From NCBI GenBank assembly GCA_017614185.1, contig JAGACI010000209.1, positions 1-10,406 of the forward strand: a DNA stretch of 10,406 nucleotides, given 5' to 3'. A program made the position numbers and the translations under genes. The stretch is from Lachnospiraceae bacterium. GTDB taxonomy: Bacteria; Bacillota_A; Clostridia; Lachnospirales; Lachnospiraceae. Below are positions 6,757 to 10,406 of this stretch, piece by piece (within the stretch, counting starts at the first letter, position 1; every line of letters begins with the position of its first letter). The notes under the pieces were generated by a model. The model was not told the origin of the DNA. It saw nothing but the letters and a program-made list of their open reading frames with translations, and ran no database searches.

Positions 6757-7164
6757 TTACTGTCTTGCTGATATTCTTGTCAGCGCTCTCGCCAAAGCCG
6801 CTCTGGCTCTTGCCTCATCTATATCGGGGTTAGAGCTTCCAAGCCTGTCTTCGGCTCTCTGTTTAGCTGCCTCAGCTCTTTCCACATCGATTTCGTCGGG
6901 CCACTCGATGATCTCCGCCAAAATCGTCACCTTGTCCTGAAGGATTTCGGCAAAACCTGAATGAAGAGCCGCAACCTTGTCCTCGTCATCTTTATGGATG
7001 TACAAGAGACCCGGTTTCACTATCACCGTCATGGGGATATGGCGCTTATAAATACCAATCTCACCCTCGGTGGTATTGAATTCCAGCATATTCACCGCAT
7101 CATCTTCATAGAAGACCCGGTCCGGAGTAACAATCCGTAAAGTAAACTTGTTATCTTCAGCCAT
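6757..7164 (-). CDS. atpC: F1F0 ATP synthase epsilon subunit
   Basis: Epsilon sits on the central stalk with gamma and restrains ATP hydrolysis by F1. The 135 residues have the normal two-domain form: an N-terminal beta-barrel (about 1-88; FTLRIVTPDRVFYEDDA, GEIGIYKRHIPMTVIVKPG, AALHSGFAEILQDKVTILAE) and a C-terminal helical hairpin (about 90-135; DVERAEAAKQRAEDRL, then EARARAALARALTRI). It is the last gene of the F1 cluster. Twelve bp separate it from atpD. Its ribosome binding site GGAAGGA (7177-7171 on the minus strand) abuts the atpD stop codon, so translation is probably coupled. Confidence 0.97.
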   Translation of the reverse strand: MAEDNKFTLRIVTPDRVFYEDDAVNMLEFNTTEGEIGIYKRHIPMTVIVKPGLLYIHKDDEDKVAALHSGFAEILQDKVTILAEIIEWPDEIDVERAEAAKQRAEDRLGSSNPDIDEARARAALARALTRISARQ

Positions 7165-7176
7165 AGGTTATCCTTC

Positions 7177-8577
<1,401 letters not shown>

Positions 8578-8586
8578 CTAATTGTA

Positions 8587-9450
8587 TTAGCTGATAGCTT
8601 CCGCTCCAGCGATAATCTCAGTTAATTCCTGTGTAATTGATCCCTGACGGGCTCTGTTGTACATGAGAGTCAGGTGGTCAATCATTTCCTCAGCATTGTT
8701 GGTGGCAGAATCCATCGCCTGCATTCTGGCACCGTTCTCACTGGCTACAGCCTCCACAAGTGCACCGTAGATGATACTTGTCACGTACTTGGGAATAAGT
8801 AAATCCAAGGCCTCCTCATCAGCGGGTTCAAAGCACATAAGCGCTTTGTCGTCAGCTGTTTCGGGTTCTTCTTCATTTACTTCTATCTCAACCGGTAACA
8901 GTTTCAAAAGGGTCGGCTCGTGACTGACTGTATTCTTGAAATGGGTGTACGCCAGATAAATCTCTCCGATTTCATCCTTCTCGAACAAATCCAATAAGCT
9001 GTTAGCCATCTTCATTGCGTCAACATAGGTGGGAGCTTCTATAATGTCCGTATCCACGCTTACCACTTCGTAACCTTTCTTTCTGAGTGCTTCTGCGCCT
9101 CTCTTACCGATGGCGTACACTTTAAGGTTCTCCTTGGGTAAATCGCTTCCTAAAATAAGCTTTACCATGTTGGAATTATAGCCGCCTGCCAGGCCTCTGT
9201 TTGAAGTTATCAAAATCAGGGCTTTGTTTACCGACGAACCCTTGCTCAAATATCTGTGATTAATGTTGCCCGCCTTGGCTAAGATACTTTTTACGGTAGT
9301 GTACATTGTCTCAAAATAGGCATGTGACTTCTCCGCAGTACCTTTGGCCTTTTGCAACTTAACGGTTGAAACGAGCTTCATGGCCTTAGTGATCTGCTGG
9401 GTGCTGGTAATACTTGTTCTACGTCTTTTTATATCTCGCATTGACGCCAT
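8587..9450 (-). CDS. atpG: F1F0 ATP synthase gamma subunit
   Basis: Gamma is the rotating central shaft of F1. The protein starts MASMRDIKRRRTSITSTQQITKAMKLVS, the family's conserved N-terminal helix, shows the central domain motif ITSNRGLAGGYN, and ends with the conserved C-terminal helix (SENGARMQAMDSATNNAEEMI, then YNRARQGSITQELTEIIAGAEA). I chose the ATG at 9450 (287 residues, the usual family length). GGAGGT at 9463-9458 stands 7 nt before it. The frame extends upstream to a TTG at 9465, but that codon lies directly against the ribosome binding site and would add five residues not found in the family. An acidic insert (NEEEPETADDK) around residues 193-203 is a mild lineage-specific feature. 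Confidence 0.97.
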   Translation of the reverse strand: MASMRDIKRRRTSITSTQQITKAMKLVSTVKLQKAKGTAEKSHAYFETMYTTVKSILAKAGNINHRYLSKGSSVNKALILITSNRGLAGGYNSNMVKLILGSDLPKENLKVYAIGKRGAEALRKKGYEVVSVDTDIIEAPTYVDAMKMANSLLDLFEKDEIGEIYLAYTHFKNTVSHEPTLLKLLPVEIEVNEEEPETADDKALMCFEPADEEALDLLIPKYVTSIIYGALVEAVASENGARMQAMDSATNNAEEMIDHLTLMYNRARQGSITQELTEIIAGAEAIS

Positions 9451-9457
9451 AGTGTCT

Positions 9458-9463
9458 ACCTCC
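9458..9463 (-). promoter_or_regulatory. Ribosome binding site fixing the atpG start
   Basis: On the minus strand GGAGGT spans 9463-9458, 7 nt before the ATG at 9450. It lies inside the gap between atpA and atpG and overlaps the would-be extended frame from TTG 9465, so it rules that longer start out. Confidence 0.85.
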
Positions 9464-9478
9464 AAGCTTTAGCAAATC

Positions 9479-10406
9479 TTACTTAAACAAGCCTTTAAAC
9501 TCAGTGAGTGCTTTCTTTAATTTCTCCTCTGTTGCATCTGAGATAACCTTCTCATCAGCAATTGAATTAGGAACCTCGGGATATCTTGAATCGAGGAACT
9601 CGAAGAATTCCTTCTCGAATCTTGTGATATCCTCTACCGGAACATCCAGGAGATATTTATTGGTAACAGCGTAGATAATGATTACCTGATACTGAACAGG
9701 CATGGGATTATACTGAGGCTGTTTCAATACTTCTTTGATTCTTTCACCCTGAGCAAGCTTCTCCTTTGTGTCGGCATCAAGGTCTGAACCGAACTGTGCA
9801 AAGGAAGCAAGTTCTCTGTACTGAGCAAGCTCAACACGGATAGGAGCCGCAATCTTCTTCATAGCTTTAATCTGAGCTGCGCCACCTACACGGGATACGG
9901 AAAGTCCGGCATTGATAGCGGGACGGAATCCGGCGTTGAACATCTCTGTCTCAAGGTAAATCTGACCGTCGGTGATTGAGATAACGTTGGTAGGGATGTA
10001 AGCTGATACGTCGCCTGCCTGTGTCTCAATGATGGGAAGGGCTGTGAGGGAACCTCCGCCGTATTCCTCGCTCATTCTTGCTGCTCTCTCAAGAAGTCTT
10101 GAGTGCAGATAGAATACATCACCGGGGTAAGCTTCACGTCCGGGTGGACGTCTAAGGAGCAAGGAGAGTGTACGGTATGCGGTAGCATGCTTACTCAAAT
10201 CATCATAGAGAACGAGTACGTCCTCTCCGTTCTCCATCCACTCCTCACCGATTGCACAACCGGAGTAAGGAGCAATGTACTGTAAGGGAGCCATCTCACT
10301 GGCAGTTGAAGCTACAACGGTTGTATAAGCCATTGCACCGTACTCTTCAAGAGTCTTAACAATGGAAGCAACTGTGGAAGCCTTCTGTCCGATAGCAACG
10401 TAAATA
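9479..10406 (-). CDS. atpA: F1F0 ATP synthase alpha subunit, C-terminal part
   Basis: Alpha alternates with beta in the F1 ring and holds the non-catalytic nucleotide sites. The gene runs off the right edge. About 309 C-terminal codons are present, beginning [21 protein letters not shown], so the Walker A motif lies just outside the window. Visible are [36 protein letters not shown] (Walker B region), [29 protein letters not shown], and [16 protein letters not shown] with the arginine that reaches into the neighbouring catalytic site. The C-terminal helical domain ends [10 protein letters not shown]. The ATG at 10333 is internal. atpG follows after 28 bp. The order alpha-gamma-beta-epsilon is canonical; the delta and F0 genes are expected beyond the right edge. 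Confidence 0.98.
   Translation of the reverse strand, partial: IYVAIGQKASTVASIVKTLEEYGAMAYTTVVASTASEMAPLQYIAPYSGCAIGEEWMENGEDVLVLYDDLSKHATAYRTLSLLLRRPPGREAYPGDVFYLHSRLLERAARMSEEYGGGSLTALPIIETQAGDVSAYIPTNVISITDGQIYLETEMFNAGFRPAINAGLSVSRVGGAAQIKAMKKIAAPIRVELAQYRELASFAQFGSDLDADTKEKLAQGERIKEVLKQPQYNPMPVQYQVIIIYAVTNKYLLDVPVEDITRFEKEFFEFLDSRYPEVPNSIADEKVISDATEEKLKKALTEFKGLFK

Noticed and set aside
9451..9465. Longer atpG start at a TTG (MEVDT extension)
   Set aside because: The TTG abuts the GGAGGT ribosome binding site that serves the ATG at 9450, and the five added residues are not part of the gamma family.

Overview
The window reads as a chromosomal, housekeeping stretch from a Gram-positive anaerobe of the class Clostridia, probably the family Lachnospiraceae. 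The reasons are the DnaD-like plus DnaC/DnaI-like primosome pair, strong AGGAGG-type ribosome binding sites, short intergenic gaps with intrinsic terminators, the typical Firmicutes F1-ATPase proteins, and a large single-pass surface protein of a kind I associate with Lachnospiraceae. The family assignment is inference. I see no rRNA, tRNA, CRISPR array, insertion sequence or phage gene.

Left part, plus strand (1-4099). The window opens inside murC (cell-wall precursor ligase), which ends at 627. A 237-bp intergenic region follows. It holds a long terminator-like hairpin, a perfect tandem 11-bp repeat, and five DnaA-box-like 9-mers in one orientation (three perfect TTATCCACA) plus one inverted near-match. 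Next come an extended -10 promoter and three closely spaced genes: a DnaD-domain protein (865-1899), a DnaC/DnaI-like AAA+ helicase loader (1928-2902) and a long, divergent ribose-phosphate pyrophosphokinase (2912-4099). They look like one operon joining helicase loading at replication initiation to synthesis of PRPP, the nucleotide precursor. It ends at a strong, probably bidirectional terminator at 4111-4145.

Right part, minus strand (4150-10406). Reading leftwards from the right edge are the F1 genes atpA (3' part only), atpG, atpD and atpC in canonical order, followed by a terminator at 6714-6750. Downstream is a gene for an 844-residue membrane-anchored extracytoplasmic protein of unknown function. 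Its C-terminal domain resembles a C39-like cysteine peptidase but has Glu where the catalytic His is expected. Its TATAAT lies so close to the start codon that the transcript could be leaderless.

The best candidates for something undescribed are the DnaA-box cluster in front of the helicase-loader/prs operon and the large surface protein next to the ATP synthase genes. Everything else is well-known core metabolism.
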